A program made the position numbers and the translations under genes. A stretch of DNA of 64,000 nucleotides from the NCBI RefSeq assembly GCF_902703175.1, contig NZ_CACRYJ010000006.1, positions 62,001 through 126,000 on the forward strand. The letters run 5' to 3'. The stretch comes from Occultella aeris. GTDB lineage: Bacteria > Actinomycetota > Actinomycetes > Actinomycetales > Beutenbergiaceae. Of the stretch, positions 52,933 to 60,589 are shown in pieces. Positions within the stretch are counted from its first letter, which is position 1. Every line of letters starts with the position of its first letter. The notes beneath the pieces are model-generated. The model made no database searches. It saw only the letters and a program-made list of their open reading frames with translations, and was not told the DNA's origin.

Positions 52933-53442
52933 GTGAGCGAACCGGCGGACCGTGCGCCAGGGTGCCCAGCCCTGGGGGCCACCGGGCTGCCCGCGCTCGC
53001 GGATCTGGCGAACCTGGTGCGGTCAACCATCGGCGCCGTCGCGGACCGGCATGACCTGACCCCGAGCCAGGGGCAGCTGTTGTGCGTGCTGATCGACGGT
53101 CCGCTGCGCATGGCGGACCTCGCCCGGCGCCTCGGCGTCGAGAAGGCTGCGCTCACCGGGCTGGTCGACCGCGTGGAGCGTCGCTCCCTGGTTGAGCGTC
53201 GGCCGGTCCCGGGAGACAGGCGTTCCGTGGATGTCGTGCTGACGGACGCCGGCTCCTCCGCGGTCGACATGTTCCACGCCGACGTCGCGCAGGCGCTCGA
53301 CGCCCTGTTGTCCGGTCTCACCGACGATGAGCGCTCGGTCTTCCAGCGAATCACGGAGACGGTCATCGCTGGGCACCGCGCGCCCGATGGTGCGTCAGCC
53401 ACCGGGACCATCGACCCGGCGATCGCCTCGTCGCGCCCGTAA
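52933..53442 (+). CDS. MarR-family transcriptional regulator
   Basis: The 169-residue protein has the MarR winged-helix core: LTPSQGQLLCVLIDGPLRMADLARRLGVEKAALTGLVDRVERRSLVERRPVPGDRRSVDVVLTDAG. The wing motif DRRS is intact. It is divergent from the F420-type reductase gene, which it probably represses until a phenolic or quinone-like ligand binds. GTG 52933 is chosen from the promoter spacing. The acyltransferase gene follows 21 bases downstream. Confidence 0.9.
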   Translation: MSEPADRAPGCPALGATGLPALADLANLVRSTIGAVADRHDLTPSQGQLLCVLIDGPLRMADLARRLGVEKAALTGLVDRVERRSLVERRPVPGDRRSVDVVLTDAGSSAVDMFHADVAQALDALLSGLTDDERSVFQRITETVIAGHRAPDGASATGTIDPAIASSRP

Positions 53443-53463
53443 GGTCAAGCCCATGAGGCAGAC

Positions 53464-54033
53464 GTGAAGCGGGCCATCGCCCGGCTGTACTGGTCGTTGA
53501 GCCGGTGGACGCAGCGCTCGGAACCGGTGGACCCGCGCGGCGCGGGGATCCTGCTCGGCGCACCGCACACGTCCAACTGGGACTTCGTGTTCATGCTCGC
53601 GATCGCCTGGCAGGGCGGCTACCGGCTGCGGTTCCTCGGCAAGCACCAGCTGTTCAAGAAGCCGTTCGGCACGATCATGCGGGCTCTCGGCGGGATCCCG
53701 GTGGACCGGCGGGACCCGTCCACCGTGGTCGCCGAGGTCGTGGATCGGGTCCGCGCCGGCGAACGCTTCCACCTCGTCATCACGCCGGAGGGCACCCGCA
53801 GCGGGGCGCCCTACTGGAGGTCCGGGTTCTATCGGATCGCCCGAGAGACCGGACTGCCGGTGACGCTCGGCTATGTGGACCGCGGGACGATGACCACCGG
53901 ACTCGGTCCCACGCTCGAGCTCACCGGTGACGTGGTCGCGGACATGGACGTCATCCGCGCGTTCTACAAGGGCAAGACCGGGGTGCGCCAGACCGAGACG
54001 ATCGAGCCGCGCCTGCGCGACGAGGAGGGCTGA
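53464..54033 (+). CDS. 1-acylglycerol-3-phosphate O-acyltransferase (PlsC-like)
   Basis: The 189-residue protein contains the acyltransferase motifs APHTSNWDFVFML (the HX4D box), FLGKHQLFKKPFGTIMRALGGIPVDRR and ITPEGTRSGAPYWRSGFYRIA (the EGTR box). It transfers an acyl group to lysophosphatidic acid or a similar glycerolipid at the membrane. It is short, as in the small actinobacterial subgroup of the family. It lies directly downstream of the marR gene. Confidence 0.9.
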   Translation: MKRAIARLYWSLSRWTQRSEPVDPRGAGILLGAPHTSNWDFVFMLAIAWQGGYRLRFLGKHQLFKKPFGTIMRALGGIPVDRRDPSTVVAEVVDRVRAGERFHLVITPEGTRSGAPYWRSGFYRIARETGLPVTLGYVDRGTMTTGLGPTLELTGDVVADMDVIRAFYKGKTGVRQTETIEPRLRDEEG

Positions 54034-54039
54034 GCGGTT

Positions 54040-54065
54040 CCGGCCGGGTCTGCAGCCCCGGCCGG
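54040..54065. terminator. Bidirectional hairpin terminator
   Basis: CCGGCCGGG (54040-54048) and CCCGGCCGG (54057-54065) form a 9-bp perfect stem with an 8-base loop in the 39-base gap between the convergent acyltransferase and MerR-type genes. It can serve both. Confidence 0.7.
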
Positions 54066-54072
54066 TCAGCGA

Positions 54073-54483
54073 CTACTCGCCGCTGAACGTCGCGCCCTCG
54101 GCGTACGCGCGCATCGCGTCCCGAACGAACGTGGCGCCCTCGGTCCCGCCGTAGTTCGCCGCGAACCGGTCATCCGCGACGTACATGTCGGCCAGCCCGA
54201 GGAAGTAGCCGCGGGACACCTCGTTCGAGGCCACGCCGAGCCATTCGTGGTGACGGGCACTGATCGCCCGCACCCGCTCGTCGCCGGGGTCGAGGCCCTG
54301 GGTCGCGGCCCGGGCGTAGTCGGCACCGATGGCGGACTGGCGCTGCTGGAACGCCTTCTTCTCGGAGTCGCTGAGCGAGCGCCACCAGGCGTCGCTCTTC
54401 GCGTACGCATCGCGCCCCCAACGCTGCTCGACCTCGTTCTTGTACCGGGTGTGGTCGAAGCCGTCGAACATCTCTTCTGCCAT
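54073..54483 (-). CDS. Internal translation product: free TipAS-like domain
   Basis: ATG 54483 (Met129 of the full protein) is preceded, seven bases upstream, by AAGGAGGTGA (54500-54491), a near-complete match to the anti-Shine-Dalgarno sequence and stronger than the site of the full-length protein. The product of 136 residues would be just the drug-binding domain. In S. lividans the short TipAS form is made in large excess and sequesters drug; the same is inferred here. Confidence 0.7.
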   Translation of the reverse strand: MAEEMFDGFDHTRYKNEVEQRWGRDAYAKSDAWWRSLSDSEKKAFQQRQSAIGADYARAATQGLDPGDERVRAISARHHEWLGVASNEVSRGYFLGLADMYVADDRFAANYGGTEGATFVRDAMRAYAEGATFSGE

Positions 54484-54867
54484 GAGTTCTTCACCTCCTT
54501 CCCTCTTCATCACCGTGGTCCGAACGGACTCGATCTGTCGGTCGAGCCGGTCGCGCTCCTGGTGGAGCAGTTCCAGGTGGGCCCGCAGCGCCGTGGCCTC
54601 GTCCCGCGAGCGGTCGAGCACCTCGGCGATGGTGCCGAGGCCGAGCCCGAGGTCGCGCAGCAACAGGATGCGTTGCAGCCGGACCAGGGCCTCGCCGTCG
54701 TAGTAGCGGTAGCCGTTCGAGCCGATCCGGGACGGTTCCAGCAGTCCGATCTGGTCGTAGTGACGCAGCGTGCGACTGGTCGTCCCGGTGAGCCGGGTGA
54801 TCTCGTGCATGGACCACGGCGCGTCGGTCGACGCGGGGTGGTCGAGCACAGTCTCGTTCCGGTTCAT
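54073..54867 (-). CDS. tipA: TipAL-like MerR regulator with TipAS drug-binding domain
   Basis: The 264-residue protein has a MerR DNA-binding domain (MHEITRLTGTTSRTLRHYDQIGLLEPSRIGSNGYRYY), a long dimerisation helix (about residues 85-125), and a C-terminal TipAS domain (EEMFDGFDHTRYKNEVEQRWG...YARAATQGLDPGDERVRAISARHHEWL...MYVADDRFAANYGG). In Streptomyces lividans TipAL activates its own promoter upon thiopeptide binding. No cysteine is present in the TipAS part here, so covalent capture of thiostrepton as seen in S. lividans is not expected. An internal ATG at 54483 with a perfect ribosome-binding site would produce the TipAS-like domain alone. AGGAGGGACCG precedes the full-length ATG. Confidence 0.92.
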   Translation of the reverse strand: MNRNETVLDHPASTDAPWSMHEITRLTGTTSRTLRHYDQIGLLEPSRIGSNGYRYYDGEALVRLQRILLLRDLGLGLGTIAEVLDRSRDEATALRAHLELLHQERDRLDRQIESVRTTVMKREGGEELMAEEMFDGFDHTRYKNEVEQRWGRDAYAKSDAWWRSLSDSEKKAFQQRQSAIGADYARAATQGLDPGDERVRAISARHHEWLGVASNEVSRGYFLGLADMYVADDRFAANYGGTEGATFVRDAMRAYAEGATFSGE

Positions 54868-54895
54868 CGGTCCCTCCTGGGGTGTCGGTGAGACC

Positions 54896-54926
54896 AGTCT
54901 GGACCTTGACGTCGCGTCAAAGTCAA
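54896..54926 (-). promoter_or_regulatory. MerR-type promoter with 19-bp spacer and operator palindrome
   Basis: On the minus strand TTGACT (54926-54921) and CAGACT (54901-54896) are separated by 19 bases, the elongated spacer typical of MerR-activated promoters. Inside the spacer lies a perfect inverted repeat of 6-base arms, TTGACG and CGTCAA, around three bases (54906-54920). It should drive the tipA-like gene itself, with activation by DNA untwisting. Confidence 0.8.
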
Positions 54927-54936
54927 CACCCGGAGC

Positions 54937-56007
54937 TCAGGCGGCGACCGGCTCCCGCGTCCGCAGCAGGTGCCGTACCACGTACCCCGCGTCCCGGCCG
55001 GCCCCGCCGATCAGCATCGACGCGAACGCGTACTGGAACGGCACCCCGAGGAAGTACAGGCCGGGGAACGCGGTGACGCCCCGGTCGCTGATCGGGAAGC
55101 CCGCCTCGTCGGTGACCGGTAGGTCTATCCAGGTGTAGTTCTGGCGGTATCCGGTGCACCAGACGATGCTTGCGACGTCGAGCGCCCGCCCGTCGGCGAC
55201 CGGCAGCCCGTCGGCGACGCCGGTGACCCGCCCGACCCGCTGCACGCCGGCGTCGTCCAGGTCCGATTTCCGCACGCGCAGCAGGGGCGCGCCGTGGGCG
55301 CGGACCTGCGAGCGCATCTTCCGGCCGACGGGCGTGCGCATGGTGAGCAGGTGCTGGGTGGCGAAGAACCAGATCGGCAGGATCACCCGCGCCTCTGGGC
55401 CCTCGATCCGGAACGGCATCTGCCCGTTCACGGTGCCGGCGAGCGTCGTGGCGTGGGTGGCGGCGGTCTCGTAGGCGATGTCCGCACCGGAATGGGACGC
55501 ACCGACCACCAGGACGTCCCCGGCCGGCAGGTCCGACGGGCCCCGGTAGCCGGTCGAGTGCCACTGCCGGATGCCCGGGTCCAGCTCGGCTGCGAAGTCC
55601 GGCACGTGCGGCTCCTGGTGCGGCCCGGTCGCGACAACGACGTTCGGAGCCTCGAACCGCTGGTCGCCGGCCTCGGCGACGTAGGTGTCCCCGACGCGGC
55701 GTAGCGCGTCCACCCGCACGCCGGAGCGCACCGGCGCAGCGATGTGCTCGGCGTAGGTCCGTAGGTACCCGGCGATCTCGTCGCGGTCGGGGAAGTGCCT
55801 GGGGTCGCCCGGGACGGCGAGCCCCGGCAGCGCGCTGTACCGCGCGGGGGAGAACAGCCGCAGGGAGTCCCAGTGCCGCTCCCAGTGCGCGCCGACGCGG
55901 TCCTCGGCGTCGAGGATCACGAAGTCCACGCCGGCCTGCGCGAGGTGATACCCGGCGGACAGGCCGGACTGGCCGCCGCCGATGACGATGGTGTGGTGCG
56001 TGCTCAT
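54937..56007 (-). CDS. FAD-dependent NAD(P)H oxidoreductase / flavin monooxygenase-like protein (CzcO type)
   Basis: The 356-residue flavoprotein has two dinucleotide loops, IVIGGGQSGLSAGYHLAQAG (FAD) and VLVVGASHSGADIAYE (NADP). It also has GAHWERHWDSLRLFSP, WHSTGYRGP (part of the flavin monooxygenase fingerprint) and SIVWCTGYRQNYTWI. It probably oxygenates or reduces a small hydrophobic compound. The promoter upstream is copy B of a motif found three times in the window, and the gene lies directly after a TPR-LuxR regulator gene on the same strand. Stop and the tipA-like promoter are adjacent. Confidence 0.88.
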   Translation of the reverse strand: MSTHHTIVIGGGQSGLSAGYHLAQAGVDFVILDAEDRVGAHWERHWDSLRLFSPARYSALPGLAVPGDPRHFPDRDEIAGYLRTYAEHIAAPVRSGVRVDALRRVGDTYVAEAGDQRFEAPNVVVATGPHQEPHVPDFAAELDPGIRQWHSTGYRGPSDLPAGDVLVVGASHSGADIAYETAATHATTLAGTVNGQMPFRIEGPEARVILPIWFFATQHLLTMRTPVGRKMRSQVRAHGAPLLRVRKSDLDDAGVQRVGRVTGVADGLPVADGRALDVASIVWCTGYRQNYTWIDLPVTDEAGFPISDRGVTAFPGLYFLGVPFQYAFASMLIGGAGRDAGYVVRHLLRTREPVAA

Positions 56008-56037
56008 GGTCGTTCCTCTCGTCGTGTCGTGTCTCGA

Positions 56038-56067
56038 CGCTAGGAAGCCGGCACGGCGCGCACATCG
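56038..56067 (-). promoter_or_regulatory. Shared promoter motif, copy B (CGATGTGCGC-N11-TTCCTAGCG)
   Basis: On the minus strand CGATGTGCGC (56067-56058), 11 bases and TTCCTAGCG (56046-56038) lie 31 bases ahead of the flavoprotein ATG. Both blocks are identical to copy A at 27282-27311. The gene has a ribosome-binding site (GAGAGGAACGACC), unlike the leaderless copy A gene. Confidence 0.62.
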
Positions 56068-56119
56068 ACAGTTCTGAGTAGTGCCCGACGGCGGAGCGTG
56101 GGTAGTTCTGCCGCGGCGC

Positions 56120-57799
56120 CTATCCAGGCGCTGCTCCGGCTCGGATGACGCCGTGCTCGTACGCCCACGCGGTCGCGGCGGACCGGGACGGCAGGTCCAG
56201 CTTCGTCAGGATGTTCCCCACATGCCGAGCCACCGTCTTCTCGCTGAGGTGCAGCGCCGTCGCGATCGCCCGGTTCGTGAGCCCGGCGCTGATCAGCTTG
56301 AGCACCTCGGTCTCCCGCACGGAGAGCGGGTGGCTCGACGGCACAGCAGCTTCGGGTCGCAACAACGCCCCGACCCGTGCGGCATCCGGCCCGGCACCGA
56401 GCCTGGTGAACATCTCCTCGGCGCTGCCCAGCTCCAGGGCGGCGCCGGCGCCATCGGCCAGGACGTGGCAGGCCAGCCCGATGAGCTCTCGGGTGCAGGC
56501 CTGCTCGTACGGCGCGTCCAGGCTCGCCCACACGCTGAGCGCCGCCCGCAGCGGCGGCAGCGCACTCGCCGCGTCACCCTCGGCCAGCGCCGCGGCGCCG
56601 ACCGCATGACCGGCGAGCGCCGCGAGGTACTGGCAGGGGCGCTGGCCGGACAGGGACACCAGCTCGTCCGCTGCTGAACGCACCGCGGCGGCGTCCCCGA
56701 GCGCCCCCGCGATCGTGACCTGGGCGGCGAGCAGCAGCGGCCGCGCGAACGGATCGACCGTCTCGTCGAGGATCCGGGCGATGGTCCCGGCCGCCGCCGC
56801 GCCCTGTCCACTGGCCAGGAGCAGCAGGGCGTGCCCGGGCTGGGGTTGGCGCCCGAAGGTGTTGGCGCGCCGGTAGTCCTCCTCCGCCGTCGCCCAGTCC
56901 CCGCCCAACCGGTGCAGCTCGCCCTCCTGGTACCAGGCATCCCCCGCCGCGGCCTGCCCGGGCGGGTCGCTCAGCCGGTCTCGCGCGAGGCGGGCCTGGA
57001 CGGCGGCGTCGGCCCAGGAGCCGTGCAGTTGGAGCACCTGAGCGCGGTGCACGAGGCACTGGCCGCGGTACGGCACCAGTTCGGGCTGGTCCTCACACCA
57101 CCGCGTCAGCGCGGCCGTCCACTCCTGTGCTCGACGCACGTCGAGCAGGATCCGGCACGCGTCGATCACGGCGCAGTAGGCCAGACCCGCGATCATCTCG
57201 GTGACCTCGCCGGCGGTCACGGCGAGCATCACCTCGTCCAGATGCCCGACCGCCGCGACGGCCTCAGCGGTCGTGGCCATCCCGGGCATCAGCGCAGCCC
57301 GGCCCGTGCCGAGCCGGGCGAGGGCCAACAGGTCCGGGTCTCGGTGCTCGCGGCCGAGGTCCAGGGCACGGGCGAACAGGCGCGCGGACCCCTCACCGTC
57401 GCCGGAGAACGCCCGCTGGAGACCGAGCGGCACGAGCAGCAGGCCACGCTCGGGACCGTCCAGACCGGCTCGGTCGAGGACCGCCGACCCTCGTTCCAGC
57501 CACGCACCCGCCTCCGACCACCGGCCGGCCTGGGTCAGGACGAACCCGAGCCAGAACGCGGTCCGCGCCGCTGCCCGAGGGTCGGTGTCGACGTCGAGCT
57601 GGAACGCGCTGGTGAACGCGGCGATACTCTCCGGTTCGTGGCCGCTGAGGTAGGCGGACTTCGCCAACCGGTCCAGGTCCGCCGACTCCAGCGGGGCGGC
57701 GTCATCCGCCTGCCGCAGCGCCCGGAGCGCGCCCGCCCAGGCCCGCCGCTGGAACAGCGTCCGGCCGGTCTCGAGCGGTTCGGTCGTCGGCGCGGACAC
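56120..57799 (-). CDS. TPR-repeat LuxR-type transcriptional regulator
   Basis: The 559-residue protein consists of tetratricopeptide-like helical repeats over about 480 residues (for example AWAGALRALRQADDAAPLESADLDRLAKSAYLSG, and ATAEEDYRRANTFGRQPQPGHALLLLASG) and a C-terminal LuxR helix-turn-helix (LSVRETEVLKLISAGLTNRAIATALHLSEKTVARHVGNILTKL). It lacks the N-terminal AAA domain of full-length LAL regulators. A paralogue of similar layout is at 63028. It probably controls the flavoprotein gene just downstream. GTG 57799 has GAGG five bases upstream, and a short leader frame precedes it. Confidence 0.88.
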   Translation of the reverse strand: MSAPTTEPLETGRTLFQRRAWAGALRALRQADDAAPLESADLDRLAKSAYLSGHEPESIAAFTSAFQLDVDTDPRAAARTAFWLGFVLTQAGRWSEAGAWLERGSAVLDRAGLDGPERGLLLVPLGLQRAFSGDGEGSARLFARALDLGREHRDPDLLALARLGTGRAALMPGMATTAEAVAAVGHLDEVMLAVTAGEVTEMIAGLAYCAVIDACRILLDVRRAQEWTAALTRWCEDQPELVPYRGQCLVHRAQVLQLHGSWADAAVQARLARDRLSDPPGQAAAGDAWYQEGELHRLGGDWATAEEDYRRANTFGRQPQPGHALLLLASGQGAAAAGTIARILDETVDPFARPLLLAAQVTIAGALGDAAAVRSAADELVSLSGQRPCQYLAALAGHAVGAAALAEGDAASALPPLRAALSVWASLDAPYEQACTRELIGLACHVLADGAGAALELGSAEEMFTRLGAGPDAARVGALLRPEAAVPSSHPLSVRETEVLKLISAGLTNRAIATALHLSEKTVARHVGNILTKLDLPSRSAATAWAYEHGVIRAGAAPG

Positions 57800-57806
57800 C
57801 GGGACC

Positions 57807-57854
57807 TCACCGGCCCGGTCGTCGCGTCGAGCCGAACCCGACGGCGTCTCTCAC
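57807..57854 (-). CDS. 15-codon leaderless leader ORF upstream of the TPR-LuxR gene
   Basis: GTG 57854 lies seven bases after TAGCAT (57867-57862), the leaderless spacing used by many genes here. It opens a frame of 15 codons (VRDAVGFGSTRRPGR) that stops at TGA 57807-57809, seven bases before the GTG of the regulator gene. If transcription starts here, ribosomes finishing the leader could re-initiate at the regulator. There is no conservation evidence. Confidence 0.4.
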   Translation of the reverse strand: MRDAVGFGSTRRPGR

Positions 57855-57861
57855 GTCGTCG

Positions 57862-57867
57862 ATGCTA
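57862..57867 (-). promoter_or_regulatory. -10 element of a probable leaderless promoter (leader ORF / TPR-LuxR)
   Basis: On the minus strand TAGCAT is followed by seven bases (CGACGAC) and GTG 57854. Confidence 0.45.
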
Positions 57868-57995
57868 CGCGCGGTCGGGCGTCGTGCGGGGCGATCGCGG
57901 GACGTCCGCCCGTCCGCGGTCGACGGTCTCCGCGGTGCCGACCGGTGGCCAGGTGCGCGCCCTCGGGCACCACGGACATGGCCGGCCGGACCGAC

Positions 57996-58063
57996 GGACG
58001 CAGGCGCCGCCGTCGGGCTTCGACGGCGGCGCTTGCGTGACGACTACGGACGCGCCACGGAAG
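57996..58063. repeat. 68-bp direct repeat, left copy, with hairpin
   Basis: This segment matches 61295-61361 with four mismatches and one indel. It holds a 17-bp inverted repeat (57999-58015 and 58021-58037, one G-T wobble, loop GGCTT) and then a sequence matching the last codons of the methyltransferase gene at 61343 (VARP-stop on the minus strand). Here no such gene follows, so this copy carries a 3' gene-end remnant. The remainder of 57868-57995 shows no recognisable feature. Confidence 0.75.
57999..58037. terminator. Hairpin (17-bp stem, loop GGCTT), left repeat copy
   Basis: The arms end in GCCGTCG and begin with CGACGGC. It lies 42 bases downstream of the stop of the membrane protein gene at 58079 on the minus strand and could terminate it. 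Confidence 0.6.
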
Positions 58064-58078
58064 ACCCGTCGAACGCAG

Positions 58079-59224
58079 TCACTCCGGTCCGGCCGAGGTC
58101 ACCTGGGGTCGGCCGCGGCCGCAGGTGCCGCACGCCGGCCGGGTGCGGAAGTAGTACCCGAGGGTGGCGGCGGCGAGCGCGACCGACCACAGCGGCCACA
58201 GGGTCATCGGATTGCTCATCCAGTCGTCCGGGTTGCTCCAGTCGATGATCCGCATCACGACCGCGCTCGCCGAGGCGAGACTGACGGCGACGACCGAGGC
58301 GAACACGATCGGGAACGCCGGTGGCACCCGTTTGCCGGCGAGGCCCAGCACCCAGCGCGGCCAGATGACGCCCCAGCGCTGCACCAGCCCCAGCGTCAGG
58401 AGGCCACCGAGGGCACCGAAGGTCGCCAGATAGACCCCTCCCCAGATCAGGCCGCTGGCATGGAGCTCGACGAGGAACTCCTCCGACACGCCCACCGGAA
58501 TGTTGAACGCCCACGCCCACCGGACGACGGAGTACGCCAGCGGGACAACGGCTCCGGTGTAGGCGGCCCACCGCCCCCACCGGGCGGCCGAGGCGCGCGA
58601 GGTCCACCCGGTGTCCGCGCCGTCGCGCCGACCACACCGCCGGCAGGCCGACGCGGTGCGGCGCCCGAAGGCCACCGTCGCTGCGGCGAACAGCACACCA
58701 CCGATGGCGCAGACGGCCAGGTTGACCGTCGTCCACGGGGCGACCTTGGCGAAGAACTCACCGTAGGTCATGGGCGGGAACCCGAACGGTATGCCGACCA
58801 TGCCGACGGGCAGGTAGGCGATCGAGGTGAGCAAGCGCTGGTCGGGGACGAGGACGGCGAGGCCGAACGCCACCACCCAGCCGGCGCCGGCGGTGGCTAC
58901 GCGCAGCCATCCGCGCAGGCGCCCCAGGGTGAGCAGTACCGCGAGCGCGGCGCAGATCACGCCGATCCCGGCGATCCAGGGGGCGGTGTGCTCCGCCGTG
59001 GCCGCGCCCAGGATCGACTCCGCGCGGGCATCGGGGAGGTCGCCGGCGCCGAACGGGAAGCCGGGCACCCCGAGGGTCCAGAGCAGGCCGAGCAGGCCGT
59101 ACCCGAGCGACCAGACCGCGGCGGCCCAGCCCACCCAGCTCGGCCATCGGCGCAGGGTGCGCCGGATCGGCCCGCGGCGCGGGGTCGCACTGCTCCCTTC
59201 GGTCGCAACGATGTCAGTGGTCAT
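58079..59224 (-). CDS. Multi-pass membrane protein of unknown function with two CxxC pairs
   Basis: I do not recognise the family. The 381-residue protein has a basic N terminus (RRGPIRRTLRRWPSW) and about nine to ten membrane segments (WAAAVWSLGYGLLGLLWTLGVP, IGVICAALAVLLTLGRL, VNLAVCAIGGVLFAAATVAFG, AAYTGAVVPLAYSVVRWAW, and others). A cytosolic loop CRRCGRRDG and a C-terminal CGTCGRG form two CxxC pairs that might bind metal. GAGGATCACC precedes ATG 59224. It is divergent from histidine kinase 4 with a 24-bp palindrome between, so it is a likely target of that system. Confidence 0.72.
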   Translation of the reverse strand: MTTDIVATEGSSATPRRGPIRRTLRRWPSWVGWAAAVWSLGYGLLGLLWTLGVPGFPFGAGDLPDARAESILGAATAEHTAPWIAGIGVICAALAVLLTLGRLRGWLRVATAGAGWVVAFGLAVLVPDQRLLTSIAYLPVGMVGIPFGFPPMTYGEFFAKVAPWTTVNLAVCAIGGVLFAAATVAFGRRTASACRRCGRRDGADTGWTSRASAARWGRWAAYTGAVVPLAYSVVRWAWAFNIPVGVSEEFLVELHASGLIWGGVYLATFGALGGLLTLGLVQRWGVIWPRWVLGLAGKRVPPAFPIVFASVVAVSLASASAVVMRIIDWSNPDDWMSNPMTLWPLWSVALAAATLGYYFRTRPACGTCGRGRPQVTSAGPE

Positions 59225-59337
59225 GGTGATCCTCGCTGGGTGTGATGCGGGCGGCTCTCGCCCGCACTTCGAGCCTGCGACGTCGCGCGCCAGTTGGGCA
59301 GATGCCGTTCGGGAGGTCTCCGGCGCGGATCCGGGCA

Positions 59338-59361
59338 CACCCGTGCCGATCGGCACGGGTG
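59338..59361. promoter_or_regulatory. 24-bp perfect palindrome between the membrane protein gene and histidine kinase 4
   Basis: CACCCGTGCCGA (59338-59349) is followed directly by its exact reverse complement. It ends 18 bases before the -10 element TAGACT, so it covers the -35 region of the kinase gene, and is 114 bases from the divergent start. It is a strong operator candidate, probably for the adjacent response regulator. Confidence 0.68.
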
Positions 59362-59379
59362 GTGCGGGCCCCGTGTTCC

Positions 59380-59385
59380 TAGACT
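59380..59385 (+). promoter_or_regulatory. -10 element of a probable leaderless promoter (histidine kinase 4)
   Basis: TTCC TAGACT is followed by seven bases (CGTGGGC) and ATG 59393. Confidence 0.55.
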
Positions 59386-59392
59386 CGTGGGC

Positions 59393-60589
59393 ATGCCGGA
59401 GTCCCGTGGTCGTGGTGCCCGCGTCGGCGCGTCGATCGCCGCGGCCGTCCTGGCGGTTGTCGCCGCCGCGTTCACCCCGGCGGCGATCCCGCTCGTGGTG
59501 GCCATCGGCGTCGTCGTGGTGAGCCTGGTGTGGTGGCCGACCGGACGGAGCCGCCTGACCTGGGCGGCCGCGGTCCCGGCCGTGGTGTCCCTGGCCGCGA
59601 CGGGTGGGCACCTGGCGTTCGGCTGGCCGGGGCTGCCGCCGTGGGGGATGGTCGAGACGGTCGCGTTGTGCCTGCTCGTCGGGATGATCGCCAGGTGGTC
59701 ATCGGGGCGGGCGGCGGCGGTCGTCGCCGTGGCTGCGGGCATCGCGGCGGCGACCACGTTGCTCCGGGCCGTGCCGGCGACCGGCTCGACGGAGCTGGAC
59801 GGGGTTCAGCTGCTTTACGCGGTCGCGTTCTGGGGGCTCGGCCCGATCGCGTCGGCGGCGGTCGGGCTGCACTTGCGCCACCAGCACGAGCGGCGCGAAC
59901 GCGAGATCACGGGCGCCCGGCGCGAGCAGCGACTCGACCTGGCGCACGACCTACACGACTATGTGGCCCACGACGTCAGCGCGATGATCGCGCAGGCACA
60001 GGCCGCCCAGCTCGTCGCGGGGGAGGGCTCTCGGGTCGTCGACGCTCTGCGGTCGATCGAGCAGTCCGGGCTCGCGGCGATGGCATCGATGGACCGGACG
60101 ATCGGCGTCCTGGGTGAGACGACATCCGCGGTGGGTCCGGTCACTGGCGCGGCGCCAGTCCGGCCCACCCCCGGCCTCGGTGAACTCCGCGAGCTCGTGG
60201 AGCGTTTCGCGTCGGGTTCGAGGGCGGGCGACGTGAGGCTCGACGTCGATCCCGCGGTCGAGGCCGGCGGGCGGATCCCCCGCGAGGTGGGCGGCACCGT
60301 GCACCGCATCGTCGTGGAGGCGCTCACCAACGTCCGGCGCCACGCACCGGGTGCGTCGAGCGTCGAGGTGCGGGTCCGCCGGGTCGGGAGCGCGCTGGAG
60401 GTGTCGGTGGTCAACGGCGCGGGCGGCCCGCCTGCGGATCCGGGCCGGCGAGGCGGGCTGGGGCTGCCCGGGTTGACCGAGCGGGTGGTCGCGCTGTCCG
60501 GGACGCTCCGGGCGGGTCCGCACGACGACGGATGGCGTGTGCTGGCGAGCATGCCCCTGACCGGAGGCCTCGGGGCGGGCGGGTCATGA
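59393..60589 (+). CDS. NarL-family sensor histidine kinase (two-component system 4)
   Basis: The 398-residue kinase has about five membrane segments in residues 10-150 (VGASIAAAVLAVVAAAFTP, IPLVVAIGVVVVSLVWWP, and others), a HisKA_3 region QRLDLAHDLHDYVAHDVSAMIAQ (acceptor His in DLHDYVAHD) and an HATPase domain (HRIVVEALTNVRRHAPG; GGLGLPGLTERVVALSG). The start is fixed by the -10 box seven bases upstream. Its stop overlaps the response regulator start (ATGA). Confidence 0.93.
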   Translation: MPESRGRGARVGASIAAAVLAVVAAAFTPAAIPLVVAIGVVVVSLVWWPTGRSRLTWAAAVPAVVSLAATGGHLAFGWPGLPPWGMVETVALCLLVGMIARWSSGRAAAVVAVAAGIAAATTLLRAVPATGSTELDGVQLLYAVAFWGLGPIASAAVGLHLRHQHERREREITGARREQRLDLAHDLHDYVAHDVSAMIAQAQAAQLVAGEGSRVVDALRSIEQSGLAAMASMDRTIGVLGETTSAVGPVTGAAPVRPTPGLGELRELVERFASGSRAGDVRLDVDPAVEAGGRIPREVGGTVHRIVVEALTNVRRHAPGASSVEVRVRRVGSALEVSVVNGAGGPPADPGRRGGLGLPGLTERVVALSGTLRAGPHDDGWRVLASMPLTGGLGAGGS

